Source of the DNA: Bifidobacterium sp. ESL0682
Lineage (GTDB): Bacteria; Actinomycetota; Actinomycetes; Actinomycetales; Bifidobacteriaceae
Direction of reading: 5' to 3'
Assembly: GCF_029392815.1 (NCBI RefSeq)
Contig: NZ_CP113942.1
Coordinates: 186,001 to 250,000 of the forward strand
DNA: 64,000 nucleotides
Shown here: piece by piece, positions 29,916-39,769 of the stretch
How positions within the stretch are numbered: the first letter of the stretch is position 1
Layout of the letters: every line of letters begins with the position of its first letter
Notes under the pieces: model-generated
Seen by the model: only the letters and a program-made list of their open reading frames with translations
What the model was told of the DNA's origin: nothing
Database searches by the model: none
Position numbers and translations under genes: made by a program

Positions 29916-30989
29916 ATGAACGCAACCAATGACGAAACCAAAAGCCGCAAAGGCCTCGACCAGAAGGTCGTGACCATGCGTGAGGTCGCGAAGGTGGCGG
30001 GCGTCTCGATTAAAACCGTTTCCAACGTTGTCAACGATTATCAATTCGTTTCCGATGCCACTCGCAAGAAGGTCAACAAGGCCATCGATGAACTCGGCTA
30101 TGTGGTCAACGCTTCGGCGCGCAACCTGCGTCGAGGGCAGACAGGCGTCATATCGCTGATTATCCCGGACCTTCAGCTGCCGTATTTTGCTCAGCTTTCC
30201 TCGTTGGTCATTGAAGAGGCCAAGAAGGTCGGCCTGCAAGTCATTGTGGAGCCCACGCTCTATTCGCGCGAAGGCGAGATCGAGGCGTTGCGCGGTCAGC
30301 GGCTTTCGATGCTTGACGGCGTGATTTTCAGTCCTCTGGAGCTGGGGCAGGATGACGTTGCCCAGCTTGATGTCGATTATCCGTTGGTGCTGATTGGCGA
30401 GCGAATCTTTACCGATACCGTCGACCACATCGCCACCGAAAACGTCGAAGGGGCCAAGCGCGCCACCACCTATCTCATCCAGACCGGTTGCCGCAGGATT
30501 GCGGTACTTGGCGTTCATCCGGGCGAAAAGGTGGGCAGCGCGGGCCTGCGTTTCCAGGGTTATAAGGAAGCCCTTGAAGAAAATGGCATGGAATTCGATG
30601 AACGTCTGGTGGCGCCTGCCGGCATGTGGCATCGTATCGACGGAGTGAATGCCATGAATGACGTGCTTGATAGGAATGTCGAAATCGATGGGGTGGTGGC
30701 CTTGAACGATATGCTCGCCTCCGGTGCGATGCACGCCATCCAGATGCGTGGGCTGAAAATTCCGGACGATATTTCGGTGATCGGCTTCGACAATTCCGAT
30801 GATTCCCAATATCTTTCCCCGCCACTGACCTCTATCGCTCCGGGTCTCGAGGCTGTGGCCCGTCTGTCAGTTCGTGTGCTGAAAAACCGCATTGACGGCA
30901 TCAATCCGTTGAATTCCGAGTCAAGTGCGCCTGTTTTCCGCAAGGTCTCCTCGACGCTAGTAGTCCGCGATTCCACTCGCAAGCTCTAG
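29916..30989 (+). CDS. LacI-family regulator of the arabinan island
   Basis: This 357-aa LacI-family repressor has a helix-turn-helix in TMREVAKVAGVSIKTVSNVV, a hinge near NASARNLRRG and an effector-binding domain starting VISLIIPDLQLPYFAQL. The start at 29916 follows AAGGATATAGGGGAC and places the HTH about 20 residues in; an upstream GTG is in frame but lacks support. Its central position and the ten nearby copies of a TTACAACGWTGTAA-type palindrome make it the likely regulator of the island. An arabinose-derived inducer is inferred. It is functionally analogous to other arabinose repressors but not shown to be orthologous. Confidence 0.9.
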   Translation: MNATNDETKSRKGLDQKVVTMREVAKVAGVSIKTVSNVVNDYQFVSDATRKKVNKAIDELGYVVNASARNLRRGQTGVISLIIPDLQLPYFAQLSSLVIEEAKKVGLQVIVEPTLYSREGEIEALRGQRLSMLDGVIFSPLELGQDDVAQLDVDYPLVLIGERIFTDTVDHIATENVEGAKRATTYLIQTGCRRIAVLGVHPGEKVGSAGLRFQGYKEALEENGMEFDERLVAPAGMWHRIDGVNAMNDVLDRNVEIDGVVALNDMLASGAMHAIQMRGLKIPDDISVIGFDNSDDSQYLSPPLTSIAPGLEAVARLSVRVLKNRIDGINPLNSESSAPVFRKVSSTLVVRDSTRKL

Positions 30990-31028
30990 CGTCGGTCGCC
31001 GTGTTGACGGCATCGCAAGCCGGTCAGG

Positions 31029-31059
31029 CTATTGATTCCATTATCGGATGGATCAATAG
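31029..31059 (+). terminator. Terminator of the LacI regulator gene
   Basis: CTATTGATTCCAT and ATGGATCAATAG pair with one bulged T around a six-base loop, 40 bases after the stop, followed by TAAATGTTTT. Confidence 0.6.
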
Positions 31060-31067
31060 TAAATGTT

Positions 31068-31081
31068 TTATAACGTTGTAA
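31068..31081. promoter_or_regulatory. Arabinan-regulon operator, site 3 (TTATAACGTTGTAA)
   Basis: 13 of 14 match to the palindrome TTACAACGTTGTAA, 196 bases before the wall-anchored arabinanase gene. Site 4 lies 136 bp further on, which would allow looping. Confidence 0.7.
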
Positions 31082-31203
31082 TTTTGGGTGTTGTATGATA
31101 GTCTGCTTGCGAGGCATGCAAAGTAGCTACAGCCTTCGTCGGATTGTTTAGACCCGATGTCGCATCGTCATGAATCTTCGAGAATCTGCATTGCGAAAGT
31201 TTT

Positions 31204-31217
31204 TTACAACGTTATAA
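31204..31217. promoter_or_regulatory. Arabinan-regulon operator, site 4 (TTACAACGTTATAA)
   Basis: 13 of 14 match to the palindrome consensus, 60 bases before the ATG of the wall-anchored arabinanase. Confidence 0.72.
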
Positions 31218-31276
31218 AGCGTTGTGTGCGATTGTCGTTCGTTTCGTGGTGATTAAGAGAATTATTAGGAATAGTA

Positions 31277-34200
31277 ATGAAAACAACAAGATTCGCAAAG
31301 GCGCTGAAGCCTTGTGCGTTGCTTGCCGCAGCCTCAATGCTGGTCGGTTTGGCAGGAGTGACGCCTGCGTTGGCGGCGCCTGGCGATGTTCAGGATTCAA
31401 CCTTTCGGCAGGTTCAAACGCAAAGTATGCCGCAAAAACTTGTAGACTATGATTTTTCATCCCAGACTAATGGAACCTCATCAGTCGCTAATTCGGTTCC
31501 AGGTTCGTCGTTGGGTAACGCAAAAGTGACTAACGACGCGGGCGTAGTCACCGCAGGATCGTTCACTGACCATGCGCTGACGATGGATGGCAATTACTAT
31601 GTCAAACTACCGGACAATATCCTTCAGGGGCACCGTTCGGCCACCGTCTCCACGGTGGTTAAAAATGACCAGTTCAACAGCAGCGATCCAAGATGGAGCT
31701 ATTTGTTCTCGCTAGGGAGCACAGGTCAGTCTGGCAAAGGCTCATGGACGGCTTCCACCCATACCTCGCTCTATTCCTCTGTGACCTCAAAAGGTAACGG
31801 CGATGGTGAAACCTATTTCTCCGCTGCTGAGAACCTTTCGATGGATAAATTCCAGACGTTGACGGCCACGGTGGACGGGGAGACGAAAACCGCCAAACTC
31901 TACATCAATGGTCGCGAGGTCGGTTCCTCGAAGATTACCGCGGACATCTCTCAGTTCGCCGACCAGACCAACGACGTCATCGGGCAGTCGCGTTATCCGG
32001 GTGTTGGGGATGCGTTCTTCCACGGTGCTGTTCGTTCATTCACCGTCTACGATGACGCCTTGAGTGCACGGCAGATCGCACAGACGTTGCCCGCTGACGG
32101 TGTTGCTGATTTGTTGGGAAGTGAAGCCAATAGCTTGCAGGTTCCCGCCAATGTCAGTGCCGATTTCACTTTGCCGATTTCCGCCGCAGACGCTTCGGTC
32201 TCATGGGATTCCGACAATGCGGCCATCGCCGTCAACAACGCCAACGGCAAGGCCACGGTAACCTTGCCGCAAAGGGACACCAACGTCAATCTGACAGCCA
32301 CGCTTACTTCGGCACAAGGCATTGCCGCTCCGTCGGCGCCGGTGAGTAAGACGTTCGTGGTCAACGTGCCCCGTGCCCTGAGCGATCAGGAATTTAAAGC
32401 GAAAGTCATCGATAGTCTGAGCCTTGGTGACGCCGTTGATGACGGCAATGTACGAGGTGATTTGCTGTTGCCCGCGGTGATGACCATTGATGCCTACGGT
32501 TTTACCGGTGACGTGACATGGAAGTCTTCGAACCCCAAGCTCGTGACCATCGAAAGCAATACTGCTGCCAAAGCTACGGTACGGGATATGAACGAGGCCA
32601 GCGATCCAGGTAGCTATGTCGCTAAGGTCGTGCGTCCTGATTGTGGTGGTGCGCAAAGCGTCAAGCTTACGGCCACAGTGACACAACGCTCGTCCACACG
32701 CTCATTGAATGCGCCGGTAAGTAAGGATTTCACCCTTGCCGTCCAGCCGCTTTCTTCAGGTGATGACACGACACATAGCCGTGTCTCTTCCCATGATCCG
32801 TCCATCGTCAAGGCCAACGGTAAGTACTATATCTTTGGTTCGCATCGTGCTTTTGCCAAGAGTACTGACCTGCAACATTGGCAGTATTTCAGTAACAATC
32901 TGGTGACCAACTACCATCAGGTGCTTGACCCGATCTTCAACGCATGGCCGAAGCAGGACACTAATCCCGATGTCACCGGCAATATGTGGGCTCCAGAGGT
33001 CATCTGGAACAAGACCATGAAGAAATGGTGCATGTATATGTCTGTCAACGGCGGCGGCTTCCCATACCAGAAGACGGTTATTGTGCTGTTGACCGCTAAC
33101 GATATCGAGGGCGACTGGACCTATGTGGGACCGGTGGTTTATTCAGGCTTCAATGCAAGCAATTTTCAACAGACTGATGTGCCAAAGGTGCTGGGGCAGC
33201 ATCCCGACCTTCGACGTTACGACAGTCTGCAAGATACGGGAATCAATGCCATTGACGCTAGTGTGAAATATGACGGCAACAATATGTGGATGGCTTTCGG
33301 CTCATGGTTTGGTGGCATCTGGATGATTAAGCTCGATCCCGCAACAGGTCTGCGCGATTATGCCACCACTTACAGTACTGTGAAGAACGTCTCTGACGCC
33401 TATTACGGGCATAAGCTCGCCGGCGGTTATGGCAATTCCGGCGAGGGTGCGGCGCTCGCTTTCAACAGCGGTTACTGGCATCTTTTTCTCTCCTACGGCG
33501 GCCTGACTCAGACTGGCGGTTATCAGATGCGTGAGTTCCGCTCGAAGTCCATCACCGGCCCCTATCTCGACCAGAATGGCAACGCTGCAGTCTATACGCG
33601 TAATGTTCCCGATGACAAAGCTTTCAACCGTGGGCTTCGTGTGCTTAGTTCGTACGACCAACTAGGTAGTGAGAATGTCAAGACCTCTCAGGGTGGCAAC
33701 GCCATCATCACCGATTCCGACGGCTCTGTCTACAACGTTTTCCACACCCGCTTTGTGCGCACCGACGGCAATCTCGAAGAACATCAGGTGCGTGTGCAGC
33801 CGATGGTTTCGGTCAACGGCTGGCTCGTGATGGCACCGTACGAGAAATCGGGGACGGTGACTGCCGATGCGTCCTACCAAACTTCGGCTGTGGCCGGTAC
33901 GTACCAGTTCGTGGTGCATAATCCCGTTGCATTTTATGCGGGTGGCGGCAACTCGAGCTCAGCTATTTACCGCGCTGTGCCAGTGACGCTCAACGCGAAT
34001 GGAACGCTTGGCGGTAACGGTATTTCTGGAACTTGGCAAGTGAAAGGCAAGACAGTGACGCTGCATGTCGTTTCAGCGCCTGCTGACGCTAAACTGCATG
34101 GGAACTATGCCGCCACTTTGGGCTACCAGACCGATGAAATCGGCCGTGAAGTCATGTTCATGTCTGGTTTGGGGGTGACGTATTCACCGACGACGGGCCC

Positions 34201-34746
34201 GATGTCACTGTTTCCGGCGGTCAGGCGGCTTTCTGGGGTGTTCGTGAGCTGCCGAAATCCCGTATTTCCAGTGCTGTTATTCCGTGTGCAACGGGTAATA
34301 CCGGGATTGGCGGCGATCATGGTTCGTCGAACAACGAGGCCGGCGGCCATCATGGTTTGACGAACAATAATCAGAACCACCAGACTTCTGGCCAAGACTA
34401 TCAGATCTCTGGCCAGAATCACCAGACCTCTGGTCAGAACCATCAGACCGCCGGCCAGGATCACCATGCCTCTGGCCAGAATCATGAGACTTCTGGCCAG
34501 AATCACCAGCGTCCTTCCGACAATCTCAATCCGATAACCGGTATTGCTCAGCATCATCCGCTTGGTGCAGAGGCTCCCGTCGCCAATCCTGGCCATTCAG
34601 GGTATTCGAGTGATGACGGGCATGTGCTGGCAAATACCGGTTCGTCCGTTATTCCGTTGGCTCTGATTGCGGCGATGACGACCGCCATAGCCGTGACACT
34701 TGGCCTGTTGAGCAGTAAGCGGGACAAGAACCGGCATATATCGTGA
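31277..34746 (+). pseudogene. Cell-wall-anchored multidomain GH43 arabinanase (LANTG), interrupted by one frameshift
   Basis: The reconstructed protein is about 1156 aa. Its order is a signal peptide ending near PALAAPG, a LamG-like domain (about 55-265), two Ig-like segments (about 270-490), a GH43 arabinanase domain with SSHDPSIVKANG, NAIDASVKYDGNNMW and GNSGEGAALAFNSG (about 500-860), a C-terminal beta-domain, a heptad-repeat linker, and a sorting signal LANTG with membrane helix and SSKRDKNRH tail. The frame breaks at the G5 run 34171-34175; one more G restores GLGGDVFTDDGPDVTVSGG. Without it the protein ends at 34360 with no anchor and would be secreted. Two operators precede it. Confidence 0.87.
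34375..34521 (+). repeat. 21-bp tandem repeat encoding a NHQTSGQ linker
   Basis: Seven imperfect 21-bp units encode NHQTSGQ, DYQISGQ, NHQTSGQ, NHQTAGQ, DHHASGQ, NHETSGQ and NHQRPSD. They form a Gln/His/Ser-rich spacer between the enzyme and the LANTG wall anchor. Copy number could vary by recombination. Confidence 0.85.
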
Positions 34747-34816
34747 CGGTGTGAATAGTGTCGTTTCTAAGTCTGTGGCGCGTTTTCTCTCATCGAGGGA
34801 GCGCGCCGCGCCGATT

Positions 34817-34830
34817 TGTTTCAACGATGT
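34817..34830. promoter_or_regulatory. Arabinan-regulon operator, site 5 (TTTCAACGATGTAA)
   Basis: Palindrome of the same family 53 bases before the GH43 gene at 34884. Its centre lies 23 bp from site 6, about two helical turns. Confidence 0.68.
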
Positions 34831-34839
34831 AAATCTGAT

Positions 34840-34853
34840 ATATTCAACGTTGT
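34840..34853. promoter_or_regulatory. Arabinan-regulon operator, site 6 (ATTCAACGTTGTAA)
   Basis: 12 of 14 match to TTACAACGTTGTAA, 30 bases before the GH43 ATG and in tandem with site 5. Confidence 0.7.
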
Positions 34854-34883
34854 AAATTAGTGTAAAAAGATTCGAGCTTGAAC

Positions 34884-35904
34884 ATGGTAGTTTACGACAA
34901 TCCGGTAGTTCTGCAACGTGCGGATCCGTGGGTGATTAAAACCGATGGTGTCTACTATTTTACGGGTTCTCATCCTCGTTATGGCACTATTGGCATCCGT
35001 AAATCTGCATCAATCGCAGGCTTGCAAAAGGCCACTGAAACCGTTATCTGGCGTAAACATCAAAGTGGCCCGATGAGCAAATATATCTGGGCGCCGGAGC
35101 TTCATCGCATCGGCGATGCCTGGTATATCTACTTTGCGGCGGCCGAGGTCGATTTTGATGCCGCTGACTTACCCACCCCCATGCATGTATGTGCTGGAGA
35201 GCAAGGCTGCGGATCCGACTGCCGACGAATGGGTCGAGAAAGGGCAGATTAAAACTCCCATCGATTCCTTCTCTCTGGATGCGACCACCGAGGTCATCGA
35301 TGGTGTGCAATATCTGGTCTGGGCCCAGAAGGACCCGGCGATTGAAGGTAATTCCAACCTTTATATCGCGCGTATGAAGAACCCGTGGACGCTTGATAGC
35401 GACCCGGTGATGCTGAGCAAACCAGAATATGACTGGGAATGCATTGATTTCCTTGTTAACGAAGGACCGGCGTTCCTGCTGCACGACGACAAGGTTTATA
35501 TCACCTATTCGGCTTCCGGAACTGGCGTTCCTTATGCCGTTGGGCTGCTTACGGCGCAGCGTGGCAGCGATTTGCTTGACCCTAAGTCTTGGAGCAAGGC
35601 TGAAAAGCCTGTGTTCAAGACCTGCGATGCCAACGGACAATATGGCCCCGGCCATAATTCGTTCACCAAGTCCGAGGACGATTCCGAAGATCTGATGATT
35701 TACCATGCCCGCAACTACACGCATATCACAGGTGATCCGCTGTTTGACCCGAATCGACATGCGCGTGTAGGCGTGGTGAAGTGGACGGCGGATGGTCCAG
35801 ATTTCGGTGTGCCGCAGCCTGATACGTTGTGGACGCCTAACACGACCGACATTCTTCCTGATGACGGAGGCCCCCTTGCGGGGACCCGAGTTGACCAGGC
35901 ATAA
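34884..35904 (+). pseudogene. GH43 exo-type alpha-L-arabinofuranosidase (subfamily 26-like), interrupted by one frameshift
   Basis: The reconstructed protein of 339 aa resembles compact cytoplasmic GH43 enzymes that release arabinose from alpha-1,5-arabino-oligosaccharides. Motifs are VLQRADPWVIKTDGVYYFTG with the catalytic Asp, YIWAPELHRIGDAWYIYFAA, and LVNEGPAFLLHDDKVYITYS with the acid Glu. There is no signal peptide. The frame changes at the C5 run 35176-35180, where four Cs would join the two parts as LPTPCMYVLESK. The start is weakly supported, with ATG 34884 and TTG 34878 both possible. Two operators lie just upstream. Confidence 0.82.
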
Positions 35905-36049
35905 GGACTCAGAAGAATCGAAAGAAAACTCGATTCGTGTGGGCCTTGTGTATAAATAATTGAATTAAATAATTGAAAATGTGCCGATAAAGCGCGGTCT
36001 GAAGCCTTGTTCATGCAAGATAGAGGCGTAATGCCTAGGGTATCTTCAT

Positions 36050-36078
36050 TTGTACAACGTTGAAAACTGCGCTATACT
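36050..36078 (+). promoter_or_regulatory. Promoter of the arabinan ABC operon
   Basis: TTGTAC (36050-36055), 17 bases, TATACT (36073-36078). Operator site 7 overlaps the -35 box and spacer, and site 8 lies at the predicted transcription start. This is a classic repressor layout. Confidence 0.65.
36052..36065. promoter_or_regulatory. Arabinan-regulon operator, site 7 (GTACAACGTTGAAA)
   Basis: Variant of the palindrome overlapping the -35 region of the ABC operon promoter. Its centre is 31 bp from site 8. Confidence 0.7.
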
Positions 36079-36082
36079 GACA

Positions 36083-36096
36083 TTACATCGTTGCAA
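36083..36096. promoter_or_regulatory. Arabinan-regulon operator, site 8 (TTACATCGTTGCAA)
   Basis: Palindromic site at the expected start of transcription of the ABC operon, about 5 bases after the -10 box. Confidence 0.7.
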
Positions 36097-36235
36097 AGAG
36101 TGCCGATGGCTTCGATAAACGACAAAGGTGTTGGAAGTAATCGCTTGTGTCGCGGGAAGACGTGGACTGCTGGTTCTTTGTTTCGCAGCGTTGTGAACAT
36201 CTTGGAAAACCAGGAGAAGGACAAAGGAGAAATCC

Positions 36236-37549
36236 ATGAAAATCAAGAAGACGCTTGTAGCGGCTGTCGCGATGGCAATGGTTGCTGGTCTCGGACTCGC
36301 AGGTTGTGGCGGTTCGTCGAACAGCGCCAAGACCGAGAAGACCGCCGACGGCAAAGTCAAGATCACGATGTGGCACGGCTTTTCTGAGGCCGATGGCAAG
36401 ACTTTGGAAAAGCTTGTCAAGGACTTCAACAAGTCCCAGAACAAGTATGAGATCGATGCTCAGCTTCAGCCTTGGAGCACCATCGGCGAGACCATGGTCA
36501 CGAAGATTACCTCTGGCGATGGTCCCGATATCGTGACCACCGGCGCCGACAATGGCCAAGGTTGGTCCATTGATGGCACGTTCCAGTGCGTCACCGATTT
36601 CTATAATGACGCCAAGTACGACACGAAGAACTACATCCCGAATGTCGTCAAGCAGATTACGTTTAAGATCAACGGCAAGACCGAGAAGTGCGGCGTCCCG
36701 ATGGGCTATGCACCGACTGCTGTCTGGTACAACACCAAGATGTGGCAGGCCGCTGGCTTGACCGAGAATGACTACCCGAAGACCTGGGATCAGCTGCTCG
36801 AAACCGCTAAGAAGCTCACCATCCCCGGCAAGCAGTACGGCATGGCGCTTTCCGATTCCGGCTGGGCCCCGTTCCTGAAGGGCAACGGCTCGGGCATCTA
36901 CACCACCGATGGCAAGGTCTCCATCAACACCCCGGAGAACAAGGCGTTCCTCGAGAAGATGCGTGACTTCTACAAGGGCGGCTACAGCCTCAAGGGCATG
37001 GATGACACCAAGGCCCGTGAGTCTTTCGAATCCGGTCAGTCTGCCATGGTCATCGTTGGACCTTGGGAGGATCAGGCTGCCACTGACAAGCACATCGATC
37101 ACGATCTGTTCCCGGTTCCTGACGGCAACGGCACCTATGTCTATCCTGACGGCACCAAGGGCTCCAACACCGGCTCCACCGGTCTGTATTGGTGGGTGAC
37201 CTCGCAGGTCAAGGACTCCGCGAAGAAGCAGGGCATCTACGACTTCATGAAGTTCTACAACAGCAAGGAGAACCAGATCACTTGGTCCCTCGGCTCGGCT
37301 TATCCGCCGAACAACACGCTGGTTCAGGACTCTGATTTGGCCAAGCGCCCGCTGATCGCCAAGATTGCGAAGAACACCAGCCACTCCTACATCGGCATTG
37401 CTGGCCTCAAGGGCGGCTTCGGCGATATCTCCGCTTCGGTCGATGCGCTGACTAACAACACGGCCCGCAAGGACACCGACATCTCCCAGCTGCTCAACAC
37501 GGCTCAGGGCAAGATCAAGGGTTATCTCGACGAATACGCCGAGGACTGA
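36236..37549 (+). CDS. ABC transporter solute-binding lipoprotein (arabino-oligosaccharide uptake, inferred)
   Basis: This 437-aa binding protein has a lipobox GLAGC followed by GGSSNSAKTEK. The mature part shows the usual sugar-binding pattern: ITMWHGFSEADGKTLEKLVK, VPMGYAPTAVWYNTKMWQAA and FESGQSAMVIVGPWED. GGAGAAGGACAAAGGAG lies before the ATG. It is first in an operon with two permeases and has two operators at its promoter. Ligand assignment to arabino-oligosaccharides rests on context only. Confidence 0.92.
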   Translation: MKIKKTLVAAVAMAMVAGLGLAGCGGSSNSAKTEKTADGKVKITMWHGFSEADGKTLEKLVKDFNKSQNKYEIDAQLQPWSTIGETMVTKITSGDGPDIVTTGADNGQGWSIDGTFQCVTDFYNDAKYDTKNYIPNVVKQITFKINGKTEKCGVPMGYAPTAVWYNTKMWQAAGLTENDYPKTWDQLLETAKKLTIPGKQYGMALSDSGWAPFLKGNGSGIYTTDGKVSINTPENKAFLEKMRDFYKGGYSLKGMDDTKARESFESGQSAMVIVGPWEDQAATDKHIDHDLFPVPDGNGTYVYPDGTKGSNTGSTGLYWWVTSQVKDSAKKQGIYDFMKFYNSKENQITWSLGSAYPPNNTLVQDSDLAKRPLIAKIAKNTSHSYIGIAGLKGGFGDISASVDALTNNTARKDTDISQLLNTAQGKIKGYLDEYAED

Positions 37550-37593
37550 CCCCCAGTAGTCATAACTGAATAATCGATTTTTGAATCGATATT

Positions 37594-37642
37594 GGTTCCC
37601 GGCCGGGCATCTACCCTTTCAGGCGGATGCCGGCCGGAAACC
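37594..37642 (+). other. Strong intercistronic hairpin between binding protein and permease genes
   Basis: Arms 37594-37611 and 37626-37642 pair over about 16 bp (CCGGCCGGGCATC with GATGCCGGCCGG) without a U-run. It probably sets the binding-protein to permease ratio, as the weaker hairpin does in the operon at 15-19 kb. Confidence 0.65.
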
Positions 37643-37671
37643 GAAATTTTGCAGTAATCGGAAGGGAAATC

Positions 37672-38612
37672 ATGGACAGAGCAGTCGCCCGCAATGGCGG
37701 GGATGCGACGGCCAGTGAGAACAAGAAAGCTCTCTCGCGCCGCAACTTCCTGAAGGGCATCGCGTTTGTTGCCCCCGCACTTATTATTCTTACAGTATTC
37801 GTTTTTATCCAGCAGTACAGACGTTCCTAACGTCGCTGACCACTGACCGTATCAATTCCAAAGGCATGTTCGTCGGCTTCCGCAATTACGCCAAGCTGTT
37901 CGGCAATGCCGATTTCCGCACTGACGTCATTAACACGTTGTTCTATGCGGTGCTTTACGCGCCACTCGTGGTCATTGTGGCTCTGCTGTTCGCATTGCTT
38001 TTGAACCGCAAAGATTTGAAATTCGTCGGATTCTTCCGTACTTTCATGTTCTTGCCTTACGTGATTTCGATGACTGTGGCAGCCATCGCCTGGGACTTCA
38101 TCCTTTCGCCGTCGCTTGGTCTGATTCCCTATTGGATTGGCAAGCTTACCGGTATCCAGCATCTCGATTTGCTGGGCACCAGTTCCACAGCCATGATCAC
38201 CATCGTGCTCATCACCGTCTGGAAGAACTTCGGCTATTTCATGGTCATCTTTTTGGCTGGTCTTCAGGGCATCTCGCAGGAGCTTTATGAAGCGGCTGCG
38301 CTTGACGGCGTCAACACCTGGCAGAAGTTCCGTTACATCACCGTTCCGGCCCTGCGCCCGACATTCGTTTACATTATGATCTTCGGTCTCATCGGTTCCT
38401 TCCAGGTCTTCGATCAGGTCTTCATCATGACTTCCGGCGGCCCCGACCGCGCCACCGAGACCATCGTCTACCGCATCTACACCGAGGCATTCGGCAACGG
38501 CAAGCTGGGCTATGCATCCGCCCTGTCGTATGTCTTGCTCATCATGACGCTTATCGTCGGCCTGTGCGTGTTGGTCAACAACGCACATCATGAGAAGGAG
38601 GAAATCGCATGA
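37672..38612 (+). pseudogene. Sugar ABC transporter permease (MalF/UgpA-like), interrupted by one frameshift
   Basis: The reconstructed 313-aa permease has RRNFLKGIAFVAPALIILTV as its first membrane segment, a loop with FVGFRNYAKLFGNADF, and the EAA motif YEAAALDGVNTWQKFRYITV. The frame breaks at CC 37809-37810. A third C gives FVFIPAVQTFLTSLTTDRIN, as expected of the family. The ATG is preceded by GGAAGGGAAATC. The gene ends in a 4-base ATGA overlap with the second permease. If the break is real, the importer is dead. Confidence 0.87.
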
Positions 38613-39532
38613 GTGAGCCAGTTTCTGGATTGTCATTGTCCGCTGAGGCAATGGTGCGCAACGAGGCCGCCAACGCCGAGAACGCACGTCTTCGCAAAAG
38701 GGCGAGGTTCCGTCGTCGTTTCGGGCTCTTCTGGAGCTATGTGGCGCTGATTCTGATCACCTTCCTGATGATTTTCCCGCTGTTGGTTGTGGTGCTGGTT
38801 TCCTTCACGCCAAAGGACATCACCGAGACCTGGCCGCCGAAGCTCATCCCGAGCGCATTCACCTTGTCCAATTACACATTGCTGTTCCAGCGTCTGCCAA
38901 TCGGTCGAGAAATGGTTAACGCCGCAGTCTTCGCTTGCGCGGTCACCGTATTCTCGGTGTTCTTCGATGCGCTAGCTGCTTATGGCCTCTCGCGTATCGA
39001 TTTCAAGGGACGCACGGTGCTGCTCGATATCCTCATCGCCACGATGATGATTCCTGCGATGGCTCTGTTGATTCCTGTCTACAAGCTGCTTGCCAACATG
39101 AGCTTGGTCAATAGTTATTGGGGTATCATCATTCCCCGTATGGCCGATGTAGGTGGCATCTTCCTGTTGCGACAGTTCTTCATATCCATACCGAAAGACT
39201 TGGATAACGCGGCGCGTATCGATGGCGCCGGCGAACTGCGTATCTTCTTCCAGATCATTTTGCCGAACTCCGTTCCGGCGTTGCTGACCATCACGATGTT
39301 CAACCTGATGGGCAACTGGAACGATCTGCTCTGGCCGTTGATTATGACTTCGCGCCCCGAGACCCGTACCATCACGGTCGGCCTCGCGATGCTCACCGGT
39401 CATGGTTCCTCGGTCACCCCGTACGGCGTGGTGATGGCGGGCGCATTGATTTCCGCGCTCCCGTTGGTCATCGTGTTCTTCTTCATTCAGAAGAAGTTCG
39501 TCGAAGGCATCGCCATGACCGGCATGAAGTAA
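38609..39532 (+). CDS. Sugar ABC transporter permease (MalG/UgpE-like)
   Basis: This is the second channel subunit of the importer (307 aa), with about six membrane helices and an EAA loop NAARIDGAGELRIFFQIILP that would dock a shared cytoplasmic ATPase. Its ATG overlaps the previous stop in ATGA, with GAGAAGGAGG in front. It closes the ABC operon and is followed by a long hairpin. Confidence 0.92.
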   Translation: MSEPVSGLSLSAEAMVRNEAANAENARLRKRARFRRRFGLFWSYVALILITFLMIFPLLVVVLVSFTPKDITETWPPKLIPSAFTLSNYTLLFQRLPIGREMVNAAVFACAVTVFSVFFDALAAYGLSRIDFKGRTVLLDILIATMMIPAMALLIPVYKLLANMSLVNSYWGIIIPRMADVGGIFLLRQFFISIPKDLDNAARIDGAGELRIFFQIILPNSVPALLTITMFNLMGNWNDLLWPLIMTSRPETRTITVGLAMLTGHGSSVTPYGVVMAGALISALPLVIVFFFIQKKFVEGIAMTGMK

Positions 39533-39538
39533 ACGTCA

Positions 39539-39595
39539 ATCTTGTCTTGGAACTCGGCTCTTTATTTTCCCCTCCGGCCGAGCTTCGGACAAGAT
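39539..39595 (+). terminator. Hairpin after the ABC operon
   Basis: ATCTTGTC (39539-39546) pairs with GACAAGAT (39588-39595), and an inner CTCGG/CCGAG adds a second helix. It starts seven bases after the permease stop. No long U-run follows, so termination is likely but not certain. Confidence 0.55.
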
Positions 39596-39611
39596 GACTT
39601 ATGTATTACAA

Positions 39612-39672
39612 ATAGAGATTTGGGCCGTTCTGTAGCCAATGCAGGGCGGCCTGAATCATGTCCGATCTCTAT
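39612..39672. other. Long imperfect hairpin in the gap before the GH43 gene
   Basis: Outer arms ATAGAGAT/ATCTCTAT (39612-39619 and 39665-39672) enclose a 10-bp inner stem GGCCGTTCTG/CAGGGCGGCC (39623-39632 and 39642-39651) that uses wobble pairs. No T-run follows on the plus strand. It may be a second terminator, an RNA leader element or a small RNA. Confidence 0.4.
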
Positions 39673-39769
39673 AAGGCTTAGAAAACCTGTGCGGCAATAA
39701 GAGCAGTGGTTGAGCGGGGCGGGCTAACGGGAAGCGGTTTGCAAGGGGCTATGGAGAGCGGCAACGGTA

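Noticed and set aside
35915..35936. GAATCGA/TCGATTC hairpin after the GH43 gene as a terminator
   Set aside because: The stem is only 7 bp and is followed by GTGTGGG rather than a U-run, so it is too weak to call.
36250..39532. Expecting an ABC ATPase gene in the two sugar import operons
   Set aside because: Both operons hold only a binding protein and two permeases (plus GH172 in one). This is normal for bifidobacteria, which share an ATPase encoded elsewhere, so it is not reported as a defect.
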